Below are positions 16,781-25,248 of a DNA stretch of 64,000 bases, piece after piece. A program made the translations under genes and the position numbers. This stretch comes from Lewinellaceae bacterium (lineage in GTDB: Bacteria; Bacteroidota; Bacteroidia; Chitinophagales; Saprospiraceae): contig JACJYE010000004.1 in assembly GCA_020636255.1 (NCBI GenBank), positions 372,001 to 436,000 of the forward strand, written 5' to 3'. The notes under the pieces were generated by a model. The model was not told the DNA's origin and made no database searches. It was given only the letters and a program-made list of their open reading frames with translations. The number at the start of each line of letters is the position of its first letter. Within the stretch, counting starts at the first letter, position 1.

Positions 16781-17995
16781 ATGAACAAATATAAAGCCCT
16801 GGTTATCAGCCTTTTTATCACCTGTTTCGGCTGCGAAAGGCCCAAACAGGGCGACAAGGGACTCCCCCATCCCGGCGAGCCTGTACTTTCTTTTCCCGGA
16901 AGCGAAGATGGCGACGAGGCCATTAATTACATTTTCGCCCGTGATGGCCGCCGCATAGGGGGCCCCCGGATGCAGGACGTGTATGAACCCAGCAGGCTGG
17001 ATACCATAGACTTACCTTTTATCGATGGGGCCTTTATCGAGGCCCTGGAATACAACCGGCAATTGCTGGAATTGCAGGCGCGCCCCAAAAACCGGCAGAT
17101 CGGGAGCCTACGGGTCACTGCGGAGAGCCTGGATGAGACCATCCGGCTGCTCAAGGCCTGGCAACAGACCAAACCCATGGGAATTTCCGATTACCTGGAA
17201 GCCTATCAGATCTGGGGTGGCGACCGCCGTGGCAACGTCCGGTTCACCGGTTACTTCACCCCGGTGGTGAAAGTCTCAAAAAAGCCACAGGGAAAGTACA
17301 TTTATCCCCTTTACAGCCGGCCGCTGGAATGGGAAGGGGAATTGCCCGGCAGGGCGCAGATCGAAGGAGAAGGCGCATTGGACGGGCTGGGGCTCGAACT
17401 GGCCTACGCCGCCGACAAGGTAGACGTATACTATATGCAGGTGCAAGGGTCGGGCTTCGTGGAATATACCGACGGCACAAGGGAATTGTTCGCTTATAAC
17501 GGCACCAACCGGCAGCCCTACCGGAGTATCGAGAAGTTTATTTTGTCGCGGGAAGATATCGCTCCCAACAACCTCTCCATCCGGGGCATCAGAAAATACC
17601 TGGAGGACAATATCCATCTGGCCGACACCGTGCTGTTCTACAACCCTTCCTACACCTTTTTCACCCGGAAGCGCTCCGTGCCCAAAGGAGCCGGCAATGT
17701 GCCCCTCTCAGAAGATTTCTCCATCGCGGTCGACCAACGATACATCCCTCTGGGCAGCTGCCTGCTGGCCGCTTTTCCCATATTCGACCACCGCAGCCAG
17801 AAGGTCGTCAGCTACGAGTACCGGTATTTTGTCGCGCAGGACGTGGGTGGGGCCATCAAAGGGCCTGGCCATATCGACGTCTATTTCGGCATCGGCAGCC
17901 AGGCTTCCCGCGAGGCCGGGCGGGTCAACAACTACGGCCGGCTTTGGATTTTGCTGCCTAAACAACCCAGGGCGCATTTTATTTCCATCGAATAG
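16781..17995 (+). CDS. mltA: Membrane-bound lytic murein transglycosylase A
   Basis: 404 residues. The N-terminus is a short export signal ending in LFITCFGC, probably a lipoprotein with the second Cys modified, although the lipobox is not ideal. The MltA barrel domain occupies about residues 130-280 (FTGYFTPVVKVSKKPQG, then VYYMQVQGSGFVEYTDGT), and the C-terminal 3D domain carries FVAQDVGGAIKGPGHIDVYFG with the catalytic Asp residues of the family. MltA cleaves the glycan strand of peptidoglycan to 1,6-anhydro products at the outer membrane. It is monocistronic and followed by 587 bases without a clear gene. Confidence 0.93.
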   Translation: MNKYKALVISLFITCFGCERPKQGDKGLPHPGEPVLSFPGSEDGDEAINYIFARDGRRIGGPRMQDVYEPSRLDTIDLPFIDGAFIEALEYNRQLLELQARPKNRQIGSLRVTAESLDETIRLLKAWQQTKPMGISDYLEAYQIWGGDRRGNVRFTGYFTPVVKVSKKPQGKYIYPLYSRPLEWEGELPGRAQIEGEGALDGLGLELAYAADKVDVYYMQVQGSGFVEYTDGTRELFAYNGTNRQPYRSIEKFILSREDIAPNNLSIRGIRKYLEDNIHLADTVLFYNPSYTFFTRKRSVPKGAGNVPLSEDFSIAVDQRYIPLGSCLLAAFPIFDHRSQKVVSYEYRYFVAQDVGGAIKGPGHIDVYFGIGSQASREAGRVNNYGRLWILLPKQPRAHFISIE

Positions 17996-18582
17996 GGCAG
18001 ATTTCTGTTTTTGGCACGCATTTTGTAATATTTTAATATGTAACCAGTGAAGGATCATTGAAAACAAATAAAGAAAAAATGAGATATAATATATTTATTT
18101 AATATATTTGCTCAACATATCCCGAAACGACGCGCCCCCTTTCTTTTTGGTTCTAACATTCCCATTCCATAATCAAACTAGTGACCTATTATGCAACCTA
18201 CTTCTACTAACCCAGACAGCCGTTACGGCCCAAACACACCCCTTCCCGTTCAAAGCAACCAGTTACGGCTTTTTCCCACAGCCCGCAATATCGGTTTCTT
18301 TGAAAACAGTACGTATCCACGGCCCAGTTAAGTTTCGCTGCCGGTAGGATACCGCCTGGTTTTCCACCTTCAATGTAGTAATGTACAGCTGGTTTCAGTG
18401 TATTGAAACGCAGTTGCTGTCAGCAGGCAGGCCTTAAGGGTTATAGCCTGCCCGGCCAGGCTATTCTTCCCGGCAAAACACCTTTTGACAAAGGACATTA
18501 GCTCACAGGCATGTTTGCAGCCTGTTGGGCAGTAGCTTGCTTTCCCCTTCTTGTTTGAACAAAATGCACAAATCTGAATCTC
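17996..18582. other. 587-base interval without a clear gene, AT-rich then structured
   Basis: The first 120 bases are strongly AT-rich and include a -7-like TATATTTG (18103-18110). The later part is GC-richer and has clear hairpin potential: GTTTCA/TGAAAC (18392-18409) and GGCAGGC/GCCTGCC (18426-18452). No reading frame in it looks like a protein gene. It might encode a structured RNA or be the remains of a lost gene. Confidence 0.4.
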
Positions 18583-18789
18583 ATGAAACACTATACTAAA
18601 TCCTCCAATAAAATAGAAAGCGTGATTATAGCGGTGATCTTATTGATCGGGCTCATCGGAGCGGTCAACCTGTTTTCCGGGCCCCAGAAAAAACTGGCCA
18701 ACCCCCGCCATTCTCTGGAAGCCCCGCAGCCGTCGTACCAGGTGACCGCCTCTGATGTTGAGCCCGGTGGCATTGCTATACCAGACTAA
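18583..18789 (+). CDS. Small single-span membrane protein (hypothetical)
   Basis: 68 residues: a basic N-terminus (MKHYTKSSNK), one membrane segment at about 14-32 (VIIAVILLIGLIGAVNLF), then a Pro/Ser-rich tail predicted outside. No family is recognised. It is plausible because of its clean membrane topology and ATG start, but it is short and isolated. Confidence 0.45.
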   Translation: MKHYTKSSNKIESVIIAVILLIGLIGAVNLFSGPQKKLANPRHSLEAPQPSYQVTASDVEPGGIAIPD

Positions 18790-18914
18790 GAGCTTGTCTG
18801 GAGCCCAGCCTCTGGGTTGGTTAAAAGGATGGTTTTTTTGCCGAAAACGTAATCATTTTGCCCAAATTTTTGTTTCTCCTATGCTTGTTTAACACCGGGC
18901 CGGAAATTGTGTAG

Positions 18915-18922
18915 TACCTTTG
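18915..18922 (+). promoter_or_regulatory. -7 box upstream of the PspC-like gene
   Basis: TACCTTTG is an exact match to TAnnTTTG, 60 bases before the ATG at 18983. The best TTG upstream gives a 27-base spacer, which is too long, so the -33 is undefined. Confidence 0.35.
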
Positions 18923-18982
18923 TAAGGTGCACAGGGGCACAGGCCCCGGTTTGCTGGCTATGAAATGATAAACGGAATAGGC

Positions 18983-19198
18983 ATGGCATATTTTAAAAAC
19001 CTGATGGAGCGGTCTGCCTTCGGCGTATGTAGTTACCTGGGAGAAAAAATCGGAGTAGCCTCGGCAAGGGTTCGCATGTATTTTATATACCTGTCTTTCG
19101 CCACCCTTGGCTCGCCGGTCATATTCTACCTTTTTATCGCCTTCTGGCTCAATGTCCGCAACTATATCAAACAAAGGCGGTCACCGATCTGGAATTAG
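18983..19198 (+). CDS. PspC domain protein (small)
   Basis: About 71 residues from the ATG at 18983 (MAYFKNLMERSAFGVCSYLGEKIGVAS); an in-frame ATG at 18965 would add six residues. The PspC fold is visible: a basic amphipathic segment, GVCSYLGEKIGVASARVRMYFIYLSFATLGSPVIFYLFIAFW with a hydrophobic helix, then a basic tail. PspC-domain proteins sit in the inner membrane and are associated with envelope stress responses. No other psp gene is nearby. The stop is 18 bases from that of the convergent DUF4159 gene. Confidence 0.8.
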   Translation: MAYFKNLMERSAFGVCSYLGEKIGVASARVRMYFIYLSFATLGSPVIFYLFIAFWLNVRNYIKQRRSPIWN

Positions 19199-19216
19199 CG
19201 CCAGTTGAGGAGGCGC

Positions 19217-19894
19217 CTACTGTTCGAAGACATACTGTACGATGTTGGCGCCCATGCGGAGGGCCTGAAGCCGGGCCTCTTCAGGGTCGTTGTGCACGTC
19301 CTGGTCTTCCCAGCCGTCGCCTAGGTCACATTCGTAAGTATAAAAGCAGATGAGCCGCCCTTCCCAGAAAAGGCCAAAGCCCTGGGGTGGTTTTCCGTCG
19401 TGTTTATGGATCTTCGGAAGGCCATTTTTAAAGTCGAACTTCTGATGGTAGACCTCGTGCTCATAGGGTAGCTCAATAAAGTCCTGCTCCGGAAAGGCCT
19501 TTTTCATAGCCAGGCGCACGTATTGGTCCATGCCGTAATTGTCGTCAATATGCAGAAAGCCGCCGCCGATGAGGTAGTTGCGCAGGTTTTCTGCTTCCGC
19601 ATCGGAAAAAACGACATTGCCGTGGCCCGTCATGTGGACGAAAGCGTAGTTGAACAACTCGGCGCTACCGACCTCTACTTCTCCATAATCCGTATCGAAG
19701 TTAGTGCCCAGTTGTTGGTTGCAAAAGCGCGCGAGGTTGGCCAGAGAGGTGGGGTTGGCATACCAGTCTCCGCCCCCCTTGTACTTCAGCAGGCCCATCT
19801 GCAAGGAAGGGGCTTCAGGAGCCGTGGCCGGATGCCCGAAAAAGTTGACAGACAAAAGAATGGCCAAAAGTTGACACAGCATCATCCTATTCAT
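19217..19894 (-). CDS. DUF4159 domain-containing exported protein
   Basis: 225 residues with a signal peptide. The DUF4159 fold is seen from LLKYKGGGDWYANPTSLANLARFCNQQ, YAFVHMTGHGNVVFSDAEAENLRNYLIGGGFLHIDDNYG and the C-terminal LRMGANIVQYVFEQ. It resembles glutamine-amidotransferase-like folds without obvious catalytic residues. The biochemical role is unknown. The start overlaps the end of rsmE by 8 bases, so the two are translationally coupled. Confidence 0.88.
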   Translation of the reverse strand: MNRMMLCQLLAILLSVNFFGHPATAPEAPSLQMGLLKYKGGGDWYANPTSLANLARFCNQQLGTNFDTDYGEVEVGSAELFNYAFVHMTGHGNVVFSDAEAENLRNYLIGGGFLHIDDNYGMDQYVRLAMKKAFPEQDFIELPYEHEVYHQKFDFKNGLPKIHKHDGKPPQGFGLFWEGRLICFYTYECDLGDGWEDQDVHNDPEEARLQALRMGANIVQYVFEQ

Positions 19895-20594
19895 TGATCA
19901 GGTTAGCAATAAAGCAGGCTGCCAGGCCTGCCGTTTCAGTCCGAAGGCGGCTGGAGCCAAGGCTTACCGGTACGAAGCCTGCCTCGCGGCAGGCCTGTAC
20001 TTCCGCCTCGCTGAAATCGCCTTCGGGGCCGATCAGGATACAAACACTTTCACCTGCCCTGATGTTGTCCTTCAGGTGCCCCTTTTGCCCTTCCCCGAGA
20101 TAAGCTATATAATTTGCCTGCTGTCGCCCGGCCTGTTGGTTCAGGAAAGCAGGCAGCGGCGTCAGCTCGTTCAAGCGGGGCAGGTAAGCCTTCAGCGATT
20201 GTTTCATAGCGGCCAGCACTATCTTTTCAAGCCTGTCGCTGCGCAACTGCCGCCGTTCCGACCGCTCGCAGAGCAAAGGCGTGACCTCGTCGACCCCGGC
20301 CTCTGTAGCCTTTTCCACCAACCACTCCATCCGGGCTATATTCTTGGTGGGCGCAATAGCCAGGTGCAGGTAAAAAGGGCGGCGGCCATACTCGGGCCAG
20401 GCCTCCAGCTGCCTGGCGGCGCACCGTTTCTTGTTTGCCTCCACGATCTCTGCCTTATACAGCCCTCCCTGCCCATCCACAATATGTATGATATCACCTG
20501 TCTTGTGGCGCAGGACCTGGATGCAATGGCGGGCCTCCTCCTCCGGGAGCAACAGCAGCCCATCCTGAATGTCGGTAGTGTAAAATAAGTTCAT
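19887..20594 (-). CDS. rsmE: 16S rRNA (uracil(1498)-N3)-methyltransferase RsmE
   Basis: About 235 residues from the ATG at 20594 (MNLFYTTDIQDGLLLLPEEE); a further in-frame ATG four codons upstream (20606) is less likely. The SPOUT fold is supported by EEARHCIQVLRHKTGD at the N-terminus (PUA-like), the central KNIARMEWLVEKATEAGVDEVTPLLCERS, and the C-terminal knot VCILIGPEGDFSEAEVQA and SLGSSRLRTETAGLAACF. It methylates U1498 of 16S rRNA using SAM. It is the first gene of a two-gene unit with the DUF4159 gene. Confidence 0.95.
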   Translation of the reverse strand: MNLFYTTDIQDGLLLLPEEEARHCIQVLRHKTGDIIHIVDGQGGLYKAEIVEANKKRCAARQLEAWPEYGRRPFYLHLAIAPTKNIARMEWLVEKATEAGVDEVTPLLCERSERRQLRSDRLEKIVLAAMKQSLKAYLPRLNELTPLPAFLNQQAGRQQANYIAYLGEGQKGHLKDNIRAGESVCILIGPEGDFSEAEVQACREAGFVPVSLGSSRLRTETAGLAACFIANLINE

Positions 20595-20674
20595 AGCCCA
20601 ATACACATATAGCGCTTAACGGGACGCCCGTCGGTTTTGGAAGCAGGATAATATAATTTTTGTCCAATTCCACT

Positions 20675-20682
20675 TACCTTTG
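20675..20682 (+). promoter_or_regulatory. -7 box upstream of rseP
   Basis: TACCTTTG, an exact TAnnTTTG match, 91 bases before the ATG. No TTG is found at the normal spacing. Confidence 0.35.
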
Positions 20683-20772
20683 CGCACGTTTGCACAACAA
20701 TAGGAAAATTTATCCTGTTTTTTAAGCTTACACGTTTAACTCTTAGTATACATTCACACATTATAGCGGCTT

Positions 20773-22116
20773 ATGAACTACGTGATTATGGCAGGGCAAC
20801 TGATGTTGAGCCTTTCCATCCTGATTGTCCTTCACGAGATGGGGCACTTCCTGCCAGCCAGGCTTTTCGGCACCCGCGTTGAAAAGTTCTATTTGTTTTT
20901 TGACCCCTGGTTTTCCCTTTTCAAATACAAAAAAGGAGAAACGGAATACGGTATCGGGTGGCTGCCATTGGGCGGTTACGTCAAGATATCCGGGATGATC
21001 GATGAGAGTTTCGACACCGAGCAGATGAAACAACCCGCTCAACCCTGGGAATTCCGATCCAAACCGGCCTGGCAGCGGCTCATCATCATGCTGGGCGGCG
21101 TTACGGTCAATTTCATCCTCGGTTTCCTGATCTACGGTATGGTCCTTTGGGTATGGGGCGAAGAATACCTACCCAACGATAACGTCAAATACGGCATCTA
21201 CGTCGACACCCTGGGCCAGGAACTCGGCCTGCGCGACGGCGACCATATCCTGTCCGTCGGCGGCAAACCCTTTGAGGAATTCAACGACCGGGACGTCATC
21301 CGGGAGATCATTATCAATAACGCCGACAACATCAAAGTGCAACGGGATGGCGCCGAACAGAACGTGCCCGTCGACCCTCGCTTTGTCGGCGTCCTGTCCA
21401 GCCACGACAATAAGGGAAAGAGCCTGTTCGGGGCCCGGGTGCCCTTTGTGGCCGCCAAACTGGTCGAGGATTCTCCCGCTGAAAAGGCAGGTATACAGTT
21501 GGATGACGAGATCATCGCCTTTAATGGTACCCCTACCCCATTCTTCAACGACTTTGCCCGCCTGGCCAGAACGCAGAAAGGCCAGCCGGTCACCGTTTCC
21601 GTTGTGCGCAATGAAAAAGACACGCTCCAGCTTGCGATGACCAGCACGGAAGACGGCACAGTAGGGATATACCCTTATGGCGAAGCCTATTTCTTCGACA
21701 TGAAGCGGCAGGAGTACACCCTGGCCCAGGCATTGCCGGCAGGGGTCTCCAAAGGGCTTGGCTTCCTCAACGACCAGTTCAAGGCCTTCGGCCAGATGTT
21801 CCGCGGGCGGATCAAAGCGTCGGAGAGCCTCGGCGGCTTCGGCACCATAGGGTCCATGTTCGGCACCGAATGGTTATGGGAGCGCTTCTGGTTCATGACC
21901 GCCATCCTTTCCCTGATCCTGGCCTTTATGAACCTGCTGCCCATCCCTGCCCTCGACGGCGGGCACGTCATGTTCCTGTTATACGAGGCCATCACGGGCC
22001 GCAAGCCCAGCGATAAATTTATGGAATACGCCACCATGATCGGTTTTATTATCGTCCTGGGGCTGGTCATCTACGCCAACGGGCTGGACATATTCAGGAG
22101 CTGGTTCAGCAAGTAA
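20773..22116 (+). CDS. rseP: RIP metalloprotease RseP (site-2 protease)
   Basis: 447 residues. The zinc motif HEMGH is at residues 21-25 in the first membrane segment, and the third zinc ligand lies in the C-terminal LLPIPALDGGHVMF. Between them are two PDZ-like domains (around LGQELGLRDGDHILSVGGKPF and VEDSPAEKAGIQLDDEIIAFNGTPTP). RseP cleaves membrane-anchored proteins within the bilayer, classically anti-sigma factors after a first periplasmic cut. No anti-sigma factor or dxr is adjacent. An ATG follows a long leader with a -7 box at 20675. Confidence 0.95.
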   Translation: MNYVIMAGQLMLSLSILIVLHEMGHFLPARLFGTRVEKFYLFFDPWFSLFKYKKGETEYGIGWLPLGGYVKISGMIDESFDTEQMKQPAQPWEFRSKPAWQRLIIMLGGVTVNFILGFLIYGMVLWVWGEEYLPNDNVKYGIYVDTLGQELGLRDGDHILSVGGKPFEEFNDRDVIREIIINNADNIKVQRDGAEQNVPVDPRFVGVLSSHDNKGKSLFGARVPFVAAKLVEDSPAEKAGIQLDDEIIAFNGTPTPFFNDFARLARTQKGQPVTVSVVRNEKDTLQLAMTSTEDGTVGIYPYGEAYFFDMKRQEYTLAQALPAGVSKGLGFLNDQFKAFGQMFRGRIKASESLGGFGTIGSMFGTEWLWERFWFMTAILSLILAFMNLLPIPALDGGHVMFLLYEAITGRKPSDKFMEYATMIGFIIVLGLVIYANGLDIFRSWFSK

Positions 22117-22189
22117 CGCCGCCAGATAGCCGGGAAACGGGGGCGCCGGAACTTTTTCCCATTTCCCGTAGTTTTCTCTGCGCAGCTTA

Positions 22190-22222
22190 TTTGGAACATC
22201 CGGGAATTTTTCTCTAAATTTG
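22190..22222 (+). promoter_or_regulatory. Promoter of tRNA-Leu(CAA)
   Basis: TTTG (22190-22193), 21-base spacer, TAAATTTG (22215-22222): a full match to the Bacteroidota primary sigma promoter. The predicted start is near 22229, about 68 bases before the tRNA. Confidence 0.75.
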
Positions 22223-22296
22223 CATCCCTGAAAATCGGGAACGGCCGGCAAAAGAGCTGCCTGCAACCAATTGAAAAAGAACTGCTTAGCAGAATA

Positions 22297-22611
<315 letters not shown>

Positions 22612-22619
22612 AGAAATAC

Positions 22620-22649
22620 TTGCAGGAATAATTATTTATATTATCTTTG
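22620..22649 (+). promoter_or_regulatory. Promoter of tRNA-Leu(CAG)
   Basis: TTG (22620-22622), 19-base spacer, TATCTTTG (22642-22649): an exact match to the Bacteroidota consensus in sequence and spacing. It begins 8 bases after the end of the last tRNA-derived repeat. Confidence 0.8.
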
Positions 22650-22733
22650 CCGCACTTAAAGAAAAAGCGGCGGCGGATCCACTGCCCTGAATCGGAGACG
22701 CCGGTTTTGAAAGCTTATTTTTACCGCACATTT

Positions 22734-22817
22734 GCCGAAATGGCGGAATTGGTAGACGCGCACGTTTCAGGGGCGTGTGTCCTTACGGGCGTGGGGGTTC
22801 GACTCCCCCTTTCGGCA
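22734..22817 (+). tRNA. tRNA-Leu (anticodon CAG)
   Basis: 84 bases, class II. Acceptor GCCGAAA pairs perfectly with TTTCGGC, anticodon loop TTCAGGG (CAG, reading CUG), T-arm GGGGG-TTCGACT-CCCCC, discriminator A, no encoded CCA. An intrinsic terminator follows 6 bases later. Confidence 0.95.
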
Positions 22818-22823
22818 CTACAA

Positions 22824-22856
22824 AGCCCGGCGTTCATCGAGCGCCGGGCTTTTTTT
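22824..22856 (+). terminator. Intrinsic terminator after tRNA-Leu(CAG)
   Basis: AGCCCGGCG (22824-22832) pairs perfectly with CGCCGGGCT (22842-22850), followed by a run of seven Ts including the last stem base. Confidence 0.93.
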
Positions 22857-22899
22857 ATGCTATCCCCGCCTATAGCTACGATAGGCAGAGAAACGCTAA

Positions 22900-22916
22900 G
22901 GCGGCTATTCGCCGCC
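22900..22916. repeat. GC-rich inverted repeat across the stop codon of the caspase-FGE gene
   Basis: GGCGGC (22900-22905), loop TATTC, GCCGCC (22911-22916). The leftward stop codon occupies 22905-22907. GC-rich short hairpins just after the variable region are a known aid to retrohoming in diversity-generating retroelements, which is why the site is recorded; it could equally be incidental. Confidence 0.4.
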
Positions 22917-25097
22917 ATTCCTTGCGAGGCGAAAACCGAGGTTGTAGCCATACTGCCACGGGGCGACGCAGTTGCGGTCGGTACAACGGGCGCTGGTAGA
23001 AAAATCGCTCCACGAACCGCCGCGAAAAAGCCGGCAGCCGTGGCTGTCAGGGCCATGTGGATCTGTTTGGGCAGAAGATGGATAATCATCACTCCACCAA
23101 TCCCAGCACCATTCCCCTACATTCCCGCTCATATCGTACAGGCCGAGGCTGTTTGGGGCGAAGCTGCCTACCTCTGTTGTCTCTTGTCGATATAGCCCTC
23201 CTTTGGAATAGGTGTCCTTGTACTGGGCTCTGCCATCAAAATTAATTTCCGCCGGGTCAGCGATATCCTTCCCGTTGCCAAAACGCACCTTCTGGCCTCC
23301 TTGCCGGGCGGCGTATTCCCATTCTGCTTCGGTGGGAAGCCTGTAGCCATTAGCCGTCCAATTGGGGGAGACATCATTCCCATTGATGATATATACCTCT
23401 TCCAGCCCTTCATTAATGCTGCGCCAATTACAGTATGCCACCGCATCAAACCAGCTCACATTGATCACCGGGCGGCGCCAACGACCCCAACCTTCATCAT
23501 CCGGCTTTGCCCTTTTAGTAGCCTGGCAAAAGGCATCATATTCCTCAAAAGTAACTTCTAATGCGCTCAAGTAGAAATCGCTCACAGTGGCCGTATGCAC
23601 CGGCTTTTCATTATCCACTCCTTCTGCGAAAATATCCCCCATTTCAAATTCCCCTCCATGGATCAAAACCATATCGGCCTTTGGAAGTGAGAGCATTGTT
23701 AGCGATCCTGCCGTTCTTTGAGCTTTCCTGGGCTCGGAGCCGGAATCTCCCCCCAAATTGCTCAACTGCCATATAAAAATGGAAATTACTACCGCTCCAA
23801 TCGGAATAGCCACCCTCAACCACAAGGGCCAGCCCATGAAACCTCCACTAACGCTTTGCCTTTTTTCCAGTTTCTGAGCTGGCATCTGAGCATAAGGCTG
23901 AGCTTTGGCTTTTTCCGCCGCCCCCTGCCTTACCTGCGGCTCCCGCTCGCCATCCAGGATGGCCCTGATCCTTTTTTCTGCTTCCTCACGATTAGCTCCC
24001 CATGGGTAATCAAAAGTATATTTTCGGAAAGCAGCTACCGTATTGCGGCCAAGGGCAATGTTCCAGGCGCTGGTTTCCTCCAGCTTTTCCATGGCTTCGA
24101 TGGCTTCTCTTGCCTTTTTACCATTAGGGTATTTATCCAAATATTGGTTATACGCGGCAACTGTATTAAACCGCCTAGCGGATTCCCATACAGCCGTTTC
24201 CTCCAGTTCAGCTATTTGTTTCCCCGCTTCCTGCGTATGGAAACTCCCGGGGAAAGCCTCCAAAAACTGCCGGTAGCCAGCCAGGGTATTCAATCGTTGC
24301 GCCTCCGCCCAGGCAGCCGCCTCATCCTGCTTCAGGCGGAACACAAACTCCCCACCCACATCCCCAGTCTTGAACAGTACCCCGCCAACCGGCGTCTGCC
24401 GGGCATTGTGCGGAGTTACACGCTTGACATGCTGGATGAGATCAGAAGCCGGTACAAGGGGGCTGCTGTTCGTTTCCAGAAAAGCCAACAGGGCTGTGGC
24501 AAATGGGCTGTGGTCGCCATGTAAGCCATCCTCCACCGTCTCGATCTGCCCGGCGGCCAAGGCCCAGCGGGAAGGTAAGCCCTCCACCTTTTCGGCAAAG
24601 GGGGTAGCGCTTACTTCCTTGCTTGCAAATAAAGAGCCGGAAAAGCAGCTGTCGACGATCAGGAAGGTGTGGAAGCTGTTGATCGACCGGATTCGATTCA
24701 CCAGGTTAGCGTTGGAAAAATAATGCCATATAGCCCCTTCAGAAGCCTCTACCGGCACAAGATGCCCAGTTTGGTCGGAGCGGTCAAAGAAGCCGTGGCC
24801 TGAGAAATAGATGACTACATTATCCTGAGGCGTTACCTTTTGGCTCAATAGCACCAGGCTTTTGTACAGGTTGGCTGCGGTGGCGGCCTTATCAAATAAG
24901 GTAATAACCTCTTCGGGGTGGAAGCCGTATCTATCCTGCAGCACCTTCACCAGCCGTTCGGCGTCGCGCACACAATTGGAGAGCTTAGGATGGTGTTCAT
25001 AGGTATTAATGGCGACAGCCAGCAGGTAGTTGGCGCCCTGCGGCGCCGGGCGCTCCGCCTCCTCCACAGCGATCCCCTTTTTGCTATCCTTTGCCAT
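22905..25097 (-). CDS. Caspase-like (C14) protein fused to an FGE/SUMF1-fold domain
   Basis: 730 residues. Residues 22-250 are a caspase-hemoglobinase fold with the catalytic pair H101 (YFSGHGFFDR) and C151 (VDSCFSGS). Residues 262-380 hold three repeats of about 44 residues (W..A...NT.A.Y..YL..YP). A single membrane segment lies at about 425-445, and residues 470-730 form a formylglycine-generating-enzyme-type C-lectin fold (GGEFEMGD, YRLPTEAEWEYAAR, GNVGEWCWDWW, FRGGSW, NLGFRLA). The two active-site cysteines of true FGE are absent, so this domain probably binds ligand or partner. There is no signal peptide, so the caspase part is likely cytosolic. The architecture is used in prokaryotic caspase signalling and as a diversity-generating-retroelement target. 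It is monocistronic. Confidence 0.88.
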   Translation of the reverse strand: MAKDSKKGIAVEEAERPAPQGANYLLAVAINTYEHHPKLSNCVRDAERLVKVLQDRYGFHPEEVITLFDKAATAANLYKSLVLLSQKVTPQDNVVIYFSGHGFFDRSDQTGHLVPVEASEGAIWHYFSNANLVNRIRSINSFHTFLIVDSCFSGSLFASKEVSATPFAEKVEGLPSRWALAAGQIETVEDGLHGDHSPFATALLAFLETNSSPLVPASDLIQHVKRVTPHNARQTPVGGVLFKTGDVGGEFVFRLKQDEAAAWAEAQRLNTLAGYRQFLEAFPGSFHTQEAGKQIAELEETAVWESARRFNTVAAYNQYLDKYPNGKKAREAIEAMEKLEETSAWNIALGRNTVAAFRKYTFDYPWGANREEAEKRIRAILDGEREPQVRQGAAEKAKAQPYAQMPAQKLEKRQSVSGGFMGWPLWLRVAIPIGAVVISIFIWQLSNLGGDSGSEPRKAQRTAGSLTMLSLPKADMVLIHGGEFEMGDIFAEGVDNEKPVHTATVSDFYLSALEVTFEEYDAFCQATKRAKPDDEGWGRWRRPVINVSWFDAVAYCNWRSINEGLEEVYIINGNDVSPNWTANGYRLPTEAEWEYAARQGGQKVRFGNGKDIADPAEINFDGRAQYKDTYSKGGLYRQETTEVGSFAPNSLGLYDMSGNVGEWCWDWWSDDYPSSAQTDPHGPDSHGCRLFRGGSWSDFSTSARCTDRNCVAPWQYGYNLGFRLARNGGE

Positions 25098-25248
25098 AGA
25101 TTAATACCAGTACTGAAATCAGATAGGAAAAATAGCCAATTTATCTGATATTGGAAAAATCAGCTTCATTTTCTGCCAGGGCTCCCAAATTGCTCAAATG
25201 ATTCCAATTTTCCTGTACGGTTTCTTAGCTTTACAAGCAAAATACGCC

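Noticed and set aside
16764..18803. 14-base direct repeat GAGCTTGTCTGGAG at 16764 and 18790
   Set aside because: Only two short copies, at a gene start and just after a gene end, with no shared flanks; may be chance.
19196..19219. Bidirectional terminator between the convergent PspC and DUF4159 genes
   Set aside because: A weak 7-bp stem with a bulge exists, but there is no T-run on either side.
22905..23500. A true formylglycine-generating enzyme activity
   Set aside because: The pair of active-site cysteines that follow RGGS in genuine FGE is replaced by non-cysteine residues, and no sulfatase gene is nearby.
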